DNA of 64,000 nucleotides from Fibrobacterota bacterium (GTDB lineage: Bacteria; Fibrobacterota; Chitinivibrionia; Chitinivibrionales; Chitinispirillaceae). The notes under the pieces were generated by a model that worked only from the letters and a program-made list of their open reading frames with translations, ran no database searches and had not been told where the DNA came from. The translations under genes and the position numbers were made by a program. Where the stretch lies: the NCBI GenBank assembly GCA_023412475.1, contig JAEYNR010000013.1, positions 1-64,000 of the forward strand, read 5' to 3'. Shown piece after piece: positions 36,301 through 44,810 of the stretch; position 1 is the stretch's first letter, and every line of letters begins with the position of its first letter.

Positions 36301-37748
36301 CCGGATTGATCAACTACTTTGCCATAGACAGTTGCCTGAGGTCTGGAAAGGATAAAGGTGAGCTCAGAAGTACGATTACTGCTAATTGCCACAGTCTGCG
36401 TCTGGCTCTCAAATTCATTTTTAACTGCGGTTATCCGATAGGTTCCTGCGGGGCGTTCTCTGGAAAGATATCCATCGGTATCGGTATAGAAAAACAGCGG
36501 AGCTTCCATCGATCCGTCCAGCACCTCGAACTGCATCTTAACAAGCCCTATATTGCTTTTTGTGACCAGGCCATTATTAGAAATCTGTTCCTGTGTTCTG
36601 AGCACAAGTCTACCGGTAGGAACTTCATACCTGAACCCTACCGTATCACCGGCGGTACCAGCCCCTTTTTGATCGGTAGCAATAACACGCCAGGAATAAC
36701 TATTAGTAGTAAAGACTGACTTTGCATTAACATCAACACTCATCGTTTCTGCAGAACTAAGCGCCATTACTTCGGTCTGCCAAACAATAACCTGAGCTTT
36801 AATTCCCTCATACTCCTGGGTGGTATAAGCATACAGCTTGTATGTATTTGCATTTTCATCCAGATTGGTCCATTTGAATCTGATAACCGGATCAGTTGCA
36901 GAGCTAAAGGCCCCCCCCTTTGGATAAATACATATCGGTTTTTTAAGAGGAGTGCCTTCAACTTTGAAATTACCCGGTATATCATAACGGGTGGAAGAAT
37001 ACGCCAGATGATTTCCATAGTTGTTAAGCACTACCCATGAGTATTGTTTTCCAGGTGATAAAGGTGGCGGTTCTGCGGTAATCGTTCCAGAAGGGTCGGG
37101 GGCACCGTATGTGATCTGTGTATTGGGGGTGATTGCCTGCCATACTATGCTCAGGCCTTTAAGATCTATTTTGCCACCTTCTTCGCTATTGACTTTAATT
37201 AAATCGTCTGAAAGAATAACATGATAATAAGGAACTCCGGAGTTTGCTTTCCACTGAAAAGTTGGGGTAAGGCTATTTGTTGTTCCGGCGGGGCCAGTGA
37301 TCTTTACCGCATTTGGATTCTCTATAATTATCTGAAATTCATTTGAAATAAACGTCTTTCCTTGCACCTTGTATGCCACTACAGTGTAGAACACCCCTGT
37401 ACCCATTTTCGGCTGTCTGGCAGCTCTGAAAGCAATCCCTCTCATGGGAACAGATGAGTTTGAGGGTGGGAAATACCTGTTATTCAAAGAGTCTGCTTCG
37501 AACACAATTACTGAATCTTTATAATTTGCAATTTTTTTTCCTCCTGGCGACTTACTGAAATAAATAACACCCGAATCAGGTGAGGGATATCCGGTTCTGG
37601 ATGCACCAGTCCATTTTACCCACACCAGTGAATCGGCTGATATAACTCCAACCGGAGCATCAATAATGATGTAATCGGTGCTTTGCTGGCCAAAGGTCAC
37701 CATCACGCAAAAGACAATCAATAACCCGGGGTATATCCGCATCATCAT
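33330..37748 (-). CDS. Large secreted protein with carboxypeptidase-regulatory-like repeats and FlgD-like C-terminus
   Basis: This is a 1472-residue exported protein. A short leader (IYPGLLIVFCVMVTF) precedes fibronectin-III-like modules (residues 30-380). Four or five carboxypeptidase regulatory-like beta sandwiches follow (ATVYGKVVDQSGKGI, VTLSGTVRNASGIPILGA, SLVSGYIYGKKW and GMISGTVFC starts), then Ig-like domains. The C-terminus has VAPNPFSP, KVRIYTLTGEPVW and GRYFVVLSAKD, a FlgD-Ig-like module that in FCB bacteria often serves as a sorting or anchor domain. It lacks visible catalytic residues, so it is structural or adhesive. It sits between two outer-membrane proteins in one operon. Confidence 0.8.
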   Translation of the reverse strand: MMMRIYPGLLIVFCVMVTFGQQSTDYIIIDAPVGVISADSLVWVKWTGASRTGYPSPDSGVIYFSKSPGGKKIANYKDSVIVFEADSLNNRYFPPSNSSVPMRGIAFRAARQPKMGTGVFYTVVAYKVQGKTFISNEFQIIIENPNAVKITGPAGTTNSLTPTFQWKANSGVPYYHVILSDDLIKVNSEEGGKIDLKGLSIVWQAITPNTQITYGAPDPSGTITAEPPPLSPGKQYSWVVLNNYGNHLAYSSTRYDIPGNFKVEGTPLKKPICIYPKGGAFSSATDPVIRFKWTNLDENANTYKLYAYTTQEYEGIKAQVIVWQTEVMALSSAETMSVDVNAKSVFTTNSYSWRVIATDQKGAGTAGDTVGFRYEVPTGRLVLRTQEQISNNGLVTKSNIGLVKMQFEVLDGSMEAPLFFYTDTDGYLSRERPAGTYRITAVKNEFESQTQTVAISSNRTSELTFILSRPQATVYGKVVDQSGKGINLVTISGISDLGDSLSTQTDALGNFVFNCYGADWLIGANKNGYKSVLSEKVSVNNGENVNFSTVVMSRNPVTLSGTVRNASGIPILGAKVTLLFDGRIIEEIPATSQNGTFSFFVQPGIYTIAASKTGFTSFQSTTDVVSTKNISVTLNAGASLVSGYIYGKKWVDDKEIISPVTGAAVKFIAVGSPDTFICYTDATYGDYRIGLQGNKQYVMSSSATGYTIKDKPCTLSTELGTTLAYNDTIQSYGMISGTVFCTSPSNMLINLVNRVAIGSIVSSKSLADGRFEIRNIPDGTYSINVGKDGFVLDSVAGPDTFVVSDGKVMPSQTAIYMKPGSKKIKWFVTPVGIYGSVKIQSPLHKTISVRDSLLNAGSGYYVINVDAKSDSIVDLAFHQFYVDDEITVYTDTAVMNVIHNREDTVTPVDGNVTFSLRSSVTMDSAVIFYKDAMGSSYRSERINRSDSLYQFSIRPPRDGSILQYYFQAWRKSDVYGYQKEVYNTFVLPDTSTLTRIEIEPADGDTLILPSSYSMLFSLKGYCSSAFLPFNGLNGQNITWKITDPQGCVLKSNTGTTVTVVTGKTRAFSIPVTLTATIDTSKIKVAGNLNSVSVVFRVSGSNLNGLQVLRTDASGSTPLTTSGLDKAEFRAVGRDKSGTLLNVIPRWSVLPENAGSITADGVFTPGKNFCGTVRIFAEISAIRTEYYNGDQKDPGLPVRFIITSKDLPDTASNSRGCSIIFPTAALSPGETGLLAIETQTLTNMIRRGTGQMKTIDSTAFSITESQGVVFENRVEDSIYLILDIPKELQKEVSGGAREIAIACWNEDSLKWEPLKNSNVSSDGKKISAALSHFSLYSIVAGPSRGGYLDVAPNPFSPYVWPRSISPEEKRFGTCISFRVETDRPPLRDVKVRIYTLTGEPVWAMQIQNANQYPYQLWWDGRTTNRELVWTQPGNIIAEKGDRMCRNGRYFVVLSAKDSNNKEQRYMKQIVLMR

Positions 37749-37778
37749 GCACTATCCTTTCAAGATTCTTTCCGGAAA

Positions 37779-39248
37779 TTAAAATCTGTATACTACACCT
37801 GTTTTAAATGCCGGCAATGGTAACACATCCAGCTCCAGATGAAGCTGCACTTTAGATCCAATTGTGGACCCGAAATTAAACACTGGTATCATGGCTGATT
37901 TACCCATGCGCATGTAAGGCATTTTACTTCCAATAAGATGAGTCTGATCTCCATATCTGAAATCAATCCCAAATACCCCAATATTTAAAAATGCCTTATA
38001 TACGTTGCACTGAAGCATGATTATATGATCTACCGAAGTACCAAAATCGATTATCAGTGAATCGTTTTCTGCAAATGCTGAACTCTCTGACTCTACTGCA
38101 AGTTGTTCTTTTCTGATTTTATCTAACCTGAATTCAATATCACCAAATATTTTGGTATAAGAGAGAGTAAAATAGCCAGGTAGTAGATCAAATGATAAAG
38201 TAAGCCCAGTAGGCATTTTCCAGTGTAAACCTGGTTCAGAGCCATCGGCATTTCTGGTACAGAAGGAGACGCTGTCGATATCATTTGCGGTCATTCTGTT
38301 TATAAATTCATCATCGGTAAAAAGATCCGGGTCTTCAAAATTATACCTGGATTCGAATGTCTCCGGATCAATAAAGAAGGGTACAGAATATCTGGCTGAA
38401 AAGCTGCCTCTTGCCTTTGTTGACAATCCAAATCTGGATACCAGAGAGAACCTCCAGGCCCTCAGAGCGATTGTGGGACTCCAGACTTCCGCCTCATAGT
38501 GCCCCAGAGCATACCCGCTAACTTTACTTGAAGGGTAATCCAGTTCTCTTTCGATGGCAATATTTCCATCATCATTTTTATAGTTCAGTTTTCCCAACAA
38601 ATCGACATCTATTTTTCCTCTCAGATCCATAACAAAAGTGTGACGATGAAGATTGAGCGCCATTGTAAAATACTTGTTGATGCGGTAAGCATATCCAAAG
38701 GTCATTGTCTCCCATGCCATTGACATGTTTACTGGGACACTGATTGTGCCACGCATCAGGAAATTAACACCGTCTATTAACGAATCAGGTCTGATATAGA
38801 CATTGGGATTACCTAATGCATTGCTGTAATTGAGGTTAAAATTTTGAGTGTTGGAGAAGCTGGCTACTCCTCCCAGCATTGGAACATCCACCTGTATTGT
38901 CAGATTCGGATTCTGCCTTGCGCTCCCCTGAGGCTTGAACTCTTTTCCGTTTGAAATAAGAGTGCTGTCTGAAAAAACCGAATCTATTGCAGGGTCAACA
39001 TACTGAATAAAGTCACGTAAATTCACACTATGGGATATAGGGATGTTAAATCCAAGATATCCTCTTGGGTATTCAAATGATACTGACGTAGGATCCCGGA
39101 GAAAATCATAATTAAATCCAATTGACAATTTAGCACTAAATTCAGGCAGCTTGATATTTGCGCCAAGATCATCAATATCGATTTTTTCAGCAGCATGTAA
39201 TTTTAAAAATAAACATGCGACTACAGTAAAAACTGCCAGTATCCGCAT
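37779..39248 (-). CDS. Outer-membrane barrel-like protein, first gene of the surface operon
   Basis: This is a 489-residue exported protein. The leader is RILAVFTVVACLFLKLHA with cleavage near A-AE. The rest is beta-rich with alternating polar and aromatic residues and a C-terminal strand ending in GVVYRF, as in outer-membrane barrels. It resembles the DUF5723-type proteins of FCB bacteria, but this is not certain. I start at the ATG at 39246-39248 with AAAGGAG upstream; the frame stays open 43 more codons with no signal. It is followed on the same strand by the large surface protein and the PorV-like gene, so the three form an operon. Confidence 0.7.
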   Translation of the reverse strand: MRILAVFTVVACLFLKLHAAEKIDIDDLGANIKLPEFSAKLSIGFNYDFLRDPTSVSFEYPRGYLGFNIPISHSVNLRDFIQYVDPAIDSVFSDSTLISNGKEFKPQGSARQNPNLTIQVDVPMLGGVASFSNTQNFNLNYSNALGNPNVYIRPDSLIDGVNFLMRGTISVPVNMSMAWETMTFGYAYRINKYFTMALNLHRHTFVMDLRGKIDVDLLGKLNYKNDDGNIAIERELDYPSSKVSGYALGHYEAEVWSPTIALRAWRFSLVSRFGLSTKARGSFSARYSVPFFIDPETFESRYNFEDPDLFTDDEFINRMTANDIDSVSFCTRNADGSEPGLHWKMPTGLTLSFDLLPGYFTLSYTKIFGDIEFRLDKIRKEQLAVESESSAFAENDSLIIDFGTSVDHIIMLQCNVYKAFLNIGVFGIDFRYGDQTHLIGSKMPYMRMGKSAMIPVFNFGSTIGSKVQLHLELDVLPLPAFKTGVVYRF

Positions 39249-39854
39249 GGAGCTCACTCCTTTTGTATTTTCATTCCCGTGATTTTTTCTGTATTTTTTG
39301 CATCTGAGTAGATTGCCTGAAGAACTTATATAAAATTGCATTGTATTCCAAAAGCCCGTTCCTGCAGTAATACTCATAATAGTAAATTTGCCTTACTACG
39401 CAAATCATAGCACTAAAAAAAGCGCAAGTTTATAGTACATAATCCATCCTATCTATGGGTTTTGTACTTCTATTTACACAACCCTGATAGCAGTGTTATT
39501 ATATTCCTTCAGACAGGAAGTTGTCAATATTGATTTCTCTGTTAATTAAATTAAATGTAAGAACTTGCTAGGTTTATCCTGGAAAGCAGGTAATGGAAAT
39601 TTAAATTTTAAATATATTACCAGTTATCGTTCTGAATTACAGTTTAACTGATTGCTGCAATCTGAATGCGGCAACAATATACAAGTTTTTAATTCAGCGA
39701 TTTAAGATTGAATTGTATGCTGTGGTCATTTACAGAAACTTTGATTAAGAAAGAGGCAGGATAATCTACCAGACTGCTCCTGTCCAGTAGACATCTCAAC
39801 CTTTGATGCTGTTTTTATGCAGAAAAGATGCATTAAGCATATAATGGAATGACT
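39249..39854. other. Long AT-rich intergenic region with surface-operon leader
   Basis: About 600 bases without a gene. It contains the promoter at 39498-39527 on the minus strand and the ~240-base leader between its start point (~39491) and the ATG at 39248. I see no structured RNA motif I recognise. Confidence 0.5.
39498..39527 (-). promoter_or_regulatory. Consensus sigma-70 promoter of the surface operon
   Basis: On the minus strand, TTGACA (39522-39527) and TATAAT (39498-39503) both match consensus perfectly, spaced by 18 bases. The start point would be near 39491, leaving a 240-base leader before the barrel-protein gene. Confidence 0.75.
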
Positions 39855-40163
39855 TTAAGCGGTGGCTTTCTCAAGCAAAGAATCAGCAATCGACTTTTTT
39901 AATTCACTTGAATATTTAAACAACGGTACCACTCGTCTCAATAGAGGAACAACTTCTCCGGTTTTAGGATTTCTGGCAGGACGGGGCTTACGAACTTTCG
40001 TATAAAAGGTTCCAAACCCACGTATCTCAATATTCTTACCAGCTTCCAGCGTAGTAGCAATTGTCTCCAGAAGCTCTTCTATTACAATTTTGGTGTCCGC
40101 CTGAGTCAGTCCAGTGTACCTGGAAACATCTGCGATTAAATCATGTTTTGTTGTATTTGCCAC
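39855..40163 (-). CDS. HU/IHF family DNA-binding protein
   Basis: This is a 102-residue nucleoid protein of the HU/IHF fold. The beta-arm signature GFGTFYTKVRKPRPARNPKTGEVV is present with the intercalating Pro region RNPxTG, and the N-terminal helices begin TKHDLIADVS. The C-terminal tail ELKKSIADSLLEKATA extends slightly beyond typical HU. I start at the GTG at 40161-40163, with GGGAGG four bases upstream; an ATG two bases earlier is out of frame. A possible promoter (TTGACT at 40216-40221 and TATTAT at 40191-40196, minus strand) lies upstream. It is a single gene. Confidence 0.9.
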   Translation of the reverse strand: MANTTKHDLIADVSRYTGLTQADTKIVIEELLETIATTLEAGKNIEIRGFGTFYTKVRKPRPARNPKTGEVVPLLRRVVPLFKYSSELKKSIADSLLEKATA

Positions 40164-40222
40164 ATAACCTCCCTGAAGGAACACTGATTTATAATATTAA
40201 ATGATATTCAGTTAAAGTCAAG

Positions 40223-41806
40223 TTATTTCATTACATTCTCATTATAACTACCTGAATAGGAAAAAAACAACTTAAATCCGCATTTCCACGATTCCAAAAG
40301 AACCTTTTTGTAGTCAAAACTACAATTATTGAGTGCAGGAATGATGGAAATGCACTCTCTGAAGGAGCTCATAAAGCATTGATCTGAAAAATTATTCATG
40401 ACTTCATCACGATTTCTTCTGATTAAATTTCCATCGATTAATTCAAAATCTATTATTCCCCCCCACTCTGGAAACATATTTCTAAATAAAATACTCATTT
40501 TCTGCTTAGCTGTCTCATCGGCAAGAATTTTTCGTAGAACCCGTATCTGTGTTTCTGTATCCAGAATACCAAAATCCACAGTTTCATTGACAATCAGGTG
40601 TTTTTCTGCTTTTTTCGAACAAGTTTCCGCAACAAACCTTGAGTGATAATGGTAATATTTTTCCTCTAAAGATTTCCAGCATATCCACTCCAGAGGCACT
40701 GGAAAATGGTCATACAGTAAGGAGGAATTCATACCTGGAGAATAAACAAACCCTGCAGGCCTCCTTGCCAAAACCATCTTCTGATATAGCCATGGCTCAT
40801 ACAATGCATACCCAAAACCTTCTGAAATTGATGTGGAGAGAGCTAAATCACAGAATTTATAGAGATACGGTACAGGATTATCATCGTAACCACCACTAGT
40901 TAGAAATTTCCATGGTAATCTGGCTGTATTTACCACCACCTTTAACTTTGTTTCTCGTACCAGATTTGTAAGCTCCCCAAAAAGCGTTCTGTCCGAAGGA
41001 CTATTGCCAGGAACCCCAAGTACAAGATTGGTATCCAGAAAAACACAGGCAATAGCTACTGCTTCCAGTACATTTTTTCGTCTTATTATACGTGATGGAT
41101 AACAGCATACCGGGCGTCGAGGATCAAATCTAAATCCATCAGAGGAAGCCAGAGCTCCAAGATGTTTAAGAAAGACCTTACGATCGACACCCTCATCAGT
41201 ATTGGTGTTCAGTCGTACTGGGTTGGGCAAAAGGTTTACTGCAAATCCAGAGTTTTTAAGAATTGAGTAGACATGTGCACCCGGTACCAGAAAGTGAACC
41301 GGAGCTCCAATCGCATAAAGCTCATCTATGATATCTACACCGATTCTCTGAAGTCGAGCGTTTTTTTCTATTAGCTCAACTCTTCCTTCTTCTGCCAGAT
41401 CATGTAATACCCAAAAGAAACGGTACTTTAAGGGATCTTTTTTCCTTGCCAGAACTCTTAAGGCGGAGCTGAGGCATGGATTTTTTGCCAAAGACATATT
41501 ATGACAAAGGATAGCCGCAGGTGAGGGCATCTTGTCCAGAACAGAACCAATCTTATTTACAAGTAATTCTCTGATACGAAAAAACGATTCTTTATCGGTA
41601 AAATCCTGATAATCACACTCTTCGACGTTAATGATTTTAAGAGTTGAATCTTCCTGATCCTGATCATGACTGCATATGAGTGCATTGAGGGAGCCGGGTC
41701 CATTGATAGCAGAAAAAGCTCTTGAGTAGCCATAAATCACCTCCCGTACACCTCCAACCCGGAAATGATAGTGTACCTGCAGAAGACTGGCTATTGAGTA
41801 ACCCAT
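40223..41806 (-). CDS. GT-B fold glycosyltransferase (GT4-like)
   Basis: This 527-residue cytosolic protein looks like a retaining GT-B glycosyltransferase. The N-terminal part has HFRVGGVREVIYGYSRAF, the usual substrate-domain opening. The C-terminal Rossmann part has RPVCCYPSRIIRRKN, and the nucleotide-sugar site ISEGFGYALYEPW with the E-x7-E pattern of GT4. The remaining C-terminal ~130 residues are unassigned. The donor and acceptor cannot be read. It overlaps nothing and follows xerD-like by 16 bases on the same strand, perhaps in one transcript with xerD, the MBL hydrolase and murB. Confidence 0.7.
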   Translation of the reverse strand: MGYSIASLLQVHYHFRVGGVREVIYGYSRAFSAINGPGSLNALICSHDQDQEDSTLKIINVEECDYQDFTDKESFFRIRELLVNKIGSVLDKMPSPAAILCHNMSLAKNPCLSSALRVLARKKDPLKYRFFWVLHDLAEEGRVELIEKNARLQRIGVDIIDELYAIGAPVHFLVPGAHVYSILKNSGFAVNLLPNPVRLNTNTDEGVDRKVFLKHLGALASSDGFRFDPRRPVCCYPSRIIRRKNVLEAVAIACVFLDTNLVLGVPGNSPSDRTLFGELTNLVRETKLKVVVNTARLPWKFLTSGGYDDNPVPYLYKFCDLALSTSISEGFGYALYEPWLYQKMVLARRPAGFVYSPGMNSSLLYDHFPVPLEWICWKSLEEKYYHYHSRFVAETCSKKAEKHLIVNETVDFGILDTETQIRVLRKILADETAKQKMSILFRNMFPEWGGIIDFELIDGNLIRRNRDEVMNNFSDQCFMSSFRECISIIPALNNCSFDYKKVLLESWKCGFKLFFSYSGSYNENVMK

Positions 41807-41822
41807 AATCAGATTCTATCAA

Positions 41823-42725
41823 TCAATTTCTTTTCTGTCGAGGATGGAAACTTCGGTGTACCTCACGCAGATACTCACGATCCACATGAGTATAAATTTC
41901 TGTGGTAACGATATTGGCATGCCCCAGCATCTCCTGTACTGTGCGTAAATCAGCACCGCCTTCCAGCAGATGAGTGGCAAAGGAGTGACGAAAGGTATGT
42001 GGCGAAACGTTCTTTTTTATACCAGCAGATTTTGCATGGCTTTGAATGATTTTCCAGATACCCATGCGGCTGAGGGCTTTTCCCCTGACATTGAGAAATA
42101 TGGTACTGTCAGAATAAGGCTTTGTATAAAGGTGACGTTCAAACTGATAATACTCTTTTATCCAGTTCAAAGCTATCTCCCCAATAGGCACAATTCTCTC
42201 TTTGGACCCTTTACCATATACTCTTACCAAACCCTCTTCCCAAAGCATCTGTTCTTCGGTACATGACAAAAGCTCAGATACACGCATTCCTGTCGCGTAG
42301 AGAGTTTCAAGCATCGCCCGATCCCGAATGCCTCCGGTTTTTTTTACATCTATCACATTGAATATTCGCTCTATTTCCTCTACCAGTAATACTTCCGGAA
42401 GACTTCTGACTGATCTGGGACTCTCAAGCAGCTCAGTTGGGTCTTCAGTTATTTCTTCCTCTGATGCGATGAATGCGAAATAACTTCTCATAGAAGAAAT
42501 GGTGCGTTGAATCGAAGTAGGGGCAAACCCGATATCATAAAGGAGTTGAACGTATTTGGAAAGGATATCGGCTGAAATGGAATTGACTTGTTCGATACGG
42601 TGCTGATTTAAGAATGAGGCCAGGCGTTGCAGATCGTATCTGTAGGCCTCTGCAGTGTTTTCGCTGAGAGTCTTTTCCAGCCTTAAATAGGCAAGAAAAG
42701 TATCGATACAGGGTAATTCTATCAT
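41823..42725 (-). CDS. xerD: Tyrosine recombinase XerD/XerC-like
   Basis: This 300-residue integrase-type recombinase resolves chromosome dimers. The N-terminal SAM-like core-binding domain (residues 1-90) precedes the catalytic domain. The first catalytic Arg is in ATGMRVSELL, then Lys in YGKGSKERIVP, HTFRHSFATHLL with His and Arg, LGHANIVTTEIYTHV with the second His and the Tyr nucleophile. The length equals that of XerC/XerD. It lies 10 bases from the MBL hydrolase. Chromosomal position among housekeeping genes favours Xer over a phage integrase. No dif site was identified. Confidence 0.88.
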   Translation of the reverse strand: MIELPCIDTFLAYLRLEKTLSENTAEAYRYDLQRLASFLNQHRIEQVNSISADILSKYVQLLYDIGFAPTSIQRTISSMRSYFAFIASEEEITEDPTELLESPRSVRSLPEVLLVEEIERIFNVIDVKKTGGIRDRAMLETLYATGMRVSELLSCTEEQMLWEEGLVRVYGKGSKERIVPIGEIALNWIKEYYQFERHLYTKPYSDSTIFLNVRGKALSRMGIWKIIQSHAKSAGIKKNVSPHTFRHSFATHLLEGGADLRTVQEMLGHANIVTTEIYTHVDREYLREVHRSFHPRQKRN

Positions 42726-42735
42726 TTAGTTTTAA

Positions 42736-43359
42736 TCACAGGAAGGGATTGGTTTTCTTTTCACGCCCGATGGTTGTTCGCCCCATATGGCCCGGGCACA
42801 CAATTGTGTTCTCTGGTAATGCCAGAAGCTTCGTTTTAATTCCCTCTACCAGCTTTCTCTGGTCCCCACCTGCAAAATCAGTTCTGCCAATAGAACCGGC
42901 AAATAGTATATCTCCACAGAAAAGATACTTTTCGATATATAAAGCAATTCCACATGGTGAGTGCCCGGGTACCTCAAGTATCTTTGCATCGAAACTTCCT
43001 ATTGTTACTTCACCTTCAACCAAATCGATTGTGTTCCCCTGATAAGTAAAGTTTTCTCCAATCAGAACAGACGTATTCAACTCGGCATCTTTGAGCATTA
43101 TTTTTTCCAGAGGATGCACATAAATTGGAGCATCGGGAAAAATATCCAGTATCTCTGGTATTCCTATTATATGGTCAAAGTGCGCATGGGTGATAACGAT
43201 TGATTCAACGTCAAATGATTCTTTCTTTAGCAGCTCTATTAATTTATCACACCCTGAAGAAGGGTCCACAATAAAGCATTTTTTGTTTTCATTATATACT
43301 AAATAGGTATTGGTTTGAATAGGCCCGGTAATGAATTTTAGTACAGTAAGTAACATCAT
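42736..43359 (-). CDS. MBL-fold metallo-hydrolase, glyoxalase II-like
   Basis: This 207-residue protein has the metallo-beta-lactamase metal site HAHFDH (around residue 60) followed by GHSPCGIAL and a distal GHMGRTTIG that supplies the remaining ligands. Size and motifs fit the YcbL/hydroxyacylglutathione hydrolase-type subgroup, thioester hydrolases often linked to methylglyoxal detoxification. It begins four bases inside the end of murB (ATGA overlap) and is followed closely by the recombinase gene. No signal peptide, so it is cytosolic. Confidence 0.85.
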   Translation of the reverse strand: MMLLTVLKFITGPIQTNTYLVYNENKKCFIVDPSSGCDKLIELLKKESFDVESIVITHAHFDHIIGIPEILDIFPDAPIYVHPLEKIMLKDAELNTSVLIGENFTYQGNTIDLVEGEVTIGSFDAKILEVPGHSPCGIALYIEKYLFCGDILFAGSIGRTDFAGGDQRKLVEGIKTKLLALPENTIVCPGHMGRTTIGREKKTNPFL

Positions 43360-44270
43360 TTTTCTCCTTCAACGTTGCTCATCTCTAAAAGTGGTTCATC
43401 ATAATCACCGATAAAGATCACCTCTGGCTCCAGAATTATTTCAAAAAAATCAAAAACTGCGACCTGTATACGTTTAATCAGCTTGCGAACATCAACTGCG
43501 GTTCCTTCGCCCCTATTGACAATAAAATTAGCGTGTTTTCTGGACACTTCCACATTGCCAACCCGCGATCCCTTCAATCCACACTTCTCAATCAGAGTAC
43601 CAGCAAATCCTCCTGGAGGCCGCTTAAAGACGCTTCCACAATTAGGATATTCCAGAGGTTGCTTAAGCTTTCTTTTCTGCAGGATTTCCTGCCGAAGAGA
43701 GTGCAGAGCCTGTTTAGGGCTTCTTTTAGAAAATTTAAACGTCGCAGATAAAACTAATGCATTTTTACCTTTCAGACGACTTGTTCTGTAACCTAAGTCC
43801 ATATCTCCGGCTTCACATTCAACAATTCTGTTTTGTGTACAATCATAAAAGCAAACCGATTGCAGTGTGTCGGAAAGAGTAGTATTGAATGCTCCAGCAT
43901 TCATAATGACGGCCCCTCCTACAGTTCCGGGAATTCCAGCCAGCTCTTCCATGCCGCTAAATCCCTTATCAATGAGCTGATTTATCAGAGTATTCAGCAA
44001 TGCACCACTTTCTGCCTGAACACAATCATTATTCCAATTGATTTTGCAAAATTTACTAGAGAGATTAACTACCACCCCAGACCAACCAGAATCACTGATC
44101 AGGACATTGGAACCTTTACCCAATACAAAAATGGGCAGATCATTTTGTTGTGCAAAACTGATTGCAGCGATTATATCAGACTGACTCTGCGGTTCTGCAT
44201 AATAGAGAGCTTCCCCTCCGATACGGAAGGTGTTTTTATCTTTTAGTGATATGTTTTTCAGGAGTTCCAT
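43356..44270 (-). CDS. murB: UDP-N-acetylenolpyruvoylglucosamine reductase
   Basis: MurB reduces UDP-GlcNAc-enolpyruvate to UDP-MurNAc in peptidoglycan synthesis. The 304-residue protein has FAD-binding LGKGSNVLISDSGW and GIPGTVGGAVIMNAGAF, the proton-donor Ser region NCGSVFKRPPG and the C-terminal NRGEGTAVDV, as in type II (Gram-positive/FCB length) MurB. The gene begins after the tRNA-Asp terminator and overlaps the MBL hydrolase by four bases at its end. Thus murB probably has its own promoter within the ~60 bases upstream. Confidence 0.95.
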   Translation of the reverse strand: MELLKNISLKDKNTFRIGGEALYYAEPQSQSDIIAAISFAQQNDLPIFVLGKGSNVLISDSGWSGVVVNLSSKFCKINWNNDCVQAESGALLNTLINQLIDKGFSGMEELAGIPGTVGGAVIMNAGAFNTTLSDTLQSVCFYDCTQNRIVECEAGDMDLGYRTSRLKGKNALVLSATFKFSKRSPKQALHSLRQEILQKRKLKQPLEYPNCGSVFKRPPGGFAGTLIEKCGLKGSRVGNVEVSRKHANFIVNRGEGTAVDVRKLIKRIQVAVFDFFEIILEPEVIFIGDYDEPLLEMSNVEGEK

Positions 44271-44328
44271 AATTGACTATTTGATGTTTTGCCAGATTTA
44301 AAGAAACGCAGTAAAATGTTGTGGATAC

Positions 44329-44353
44329 AAAAAAGCCCGCATTAAGCGGGCTT
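44329..44353 (-). terminator. Terminator after tRNA-Asp
   Basis: On the minus strand AAGCCCGC (44346-44353) pairs with GCGGGCTT (44333-44340) around TTAAT, and the hairpin is followed by a T tract (44329-44334). It separates the tRNA pair from murB. Confidence 0.9.
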
Positions 44354-44357
44354 GAAA

Positions 44358-44434
44358 TGGCGGACCGGACGAGGCTCGAACTCGCGACCTCTGGCTTGAC
44401 AGGCCAGCGTTCTAACCGACTGAACTACCGGTCC
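44358..44434 (-). tRNA. tRNA-Asp (anticodon GTC)
   Basis: A 77-base cloverleaf on the minus strand has acceptor arm GGACCGG/CCGGTCC, a discriminator G followed by an encoded CCA, TTCGAGCC in the T arm, and an anticodon loop CTGTCAA, so the anticodon is GTC. It lies 17 bases downstream of tRNA-Val and ends at a terminator. Confidence 0.95.
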
Positions 44435-44451
44435 GAAAACATCAATTTCAA

Positions 44452-44526
44452 TGGGCGTTGTAGGGATCGAACCTACGACCCCCTGCTTGTAAGGCAGGTA
44501 CTCTATACCAGCTGAGCTAAACGCCC
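44452..44526 (-). tRNA. tRNA-Val (anticodon TAC)
   Basis: The minus-strand cloverleaf has acceptor GGGCGTT, D arm TAGCTCAGCTGGT, anticodon loop CTTACAA (anticodon TAC) and T arm GTTCGATCCC. The 3' CCA is not encoded, unlike tRNA-Asp beside it. Its first base coincides with the last base of the stop codon of the upstream small membrane-protein gene, so it must be cut out of that transcript. Confidence 0.93.
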
Positions 44527-44732
44527 TATTTTTTTTGTGATTTGTCTTCTCCCTTTGCCAAAATGGCAACAGGAATCAATACAAAATAAACTCCGACAAG
44601 AAGCAGTGGTGCAACTGTTAATGAGATAGGATTATGCAAAGGCCCCTGCCCTAAAAGAACATACCCTACAACAAGCAGCAATAAACTGACTATTAACAGC
44701 TTGCGATTTATTGATGAAAACAAATTCTGCAT
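44526..44732 (-). CDS. Small two-helix membrane protein (DUF3098-like)
   Basis: This is a 68-residue protein with two membrane helices: LLIVSLLLLVVGYVLLG and ISLTVAPLLLVGVYFVLIPVAIL. The order and the intervening GQGPLHNPIS resemble DUF3098 proteins of Bacteroidetes and relatives, whose function is unknown. I start at the ATG at 44730-44732 with GGAG nine bases upstream, not the TTG five codons earlier. The TAG stop runs into the first base of tRNA-Val, so the protein gene and two tRNAs are likely one transcription unit. Confidence 0.7.
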   Translation of the reverse strand: MQNLFSSINRKLLIVSLLLLVVGYVLLGQGPLHNPISLTVAPLLLVGVYFVLIPVAILAKGEDKSQKK

Positions 44733-44810
44733 ATTAGTTAGCTCCAAAGAACGTTAAATATAAATGATACATCTGATACAGTCAATAAATTTTTGACAAC
44801 ATTTTTCTAT

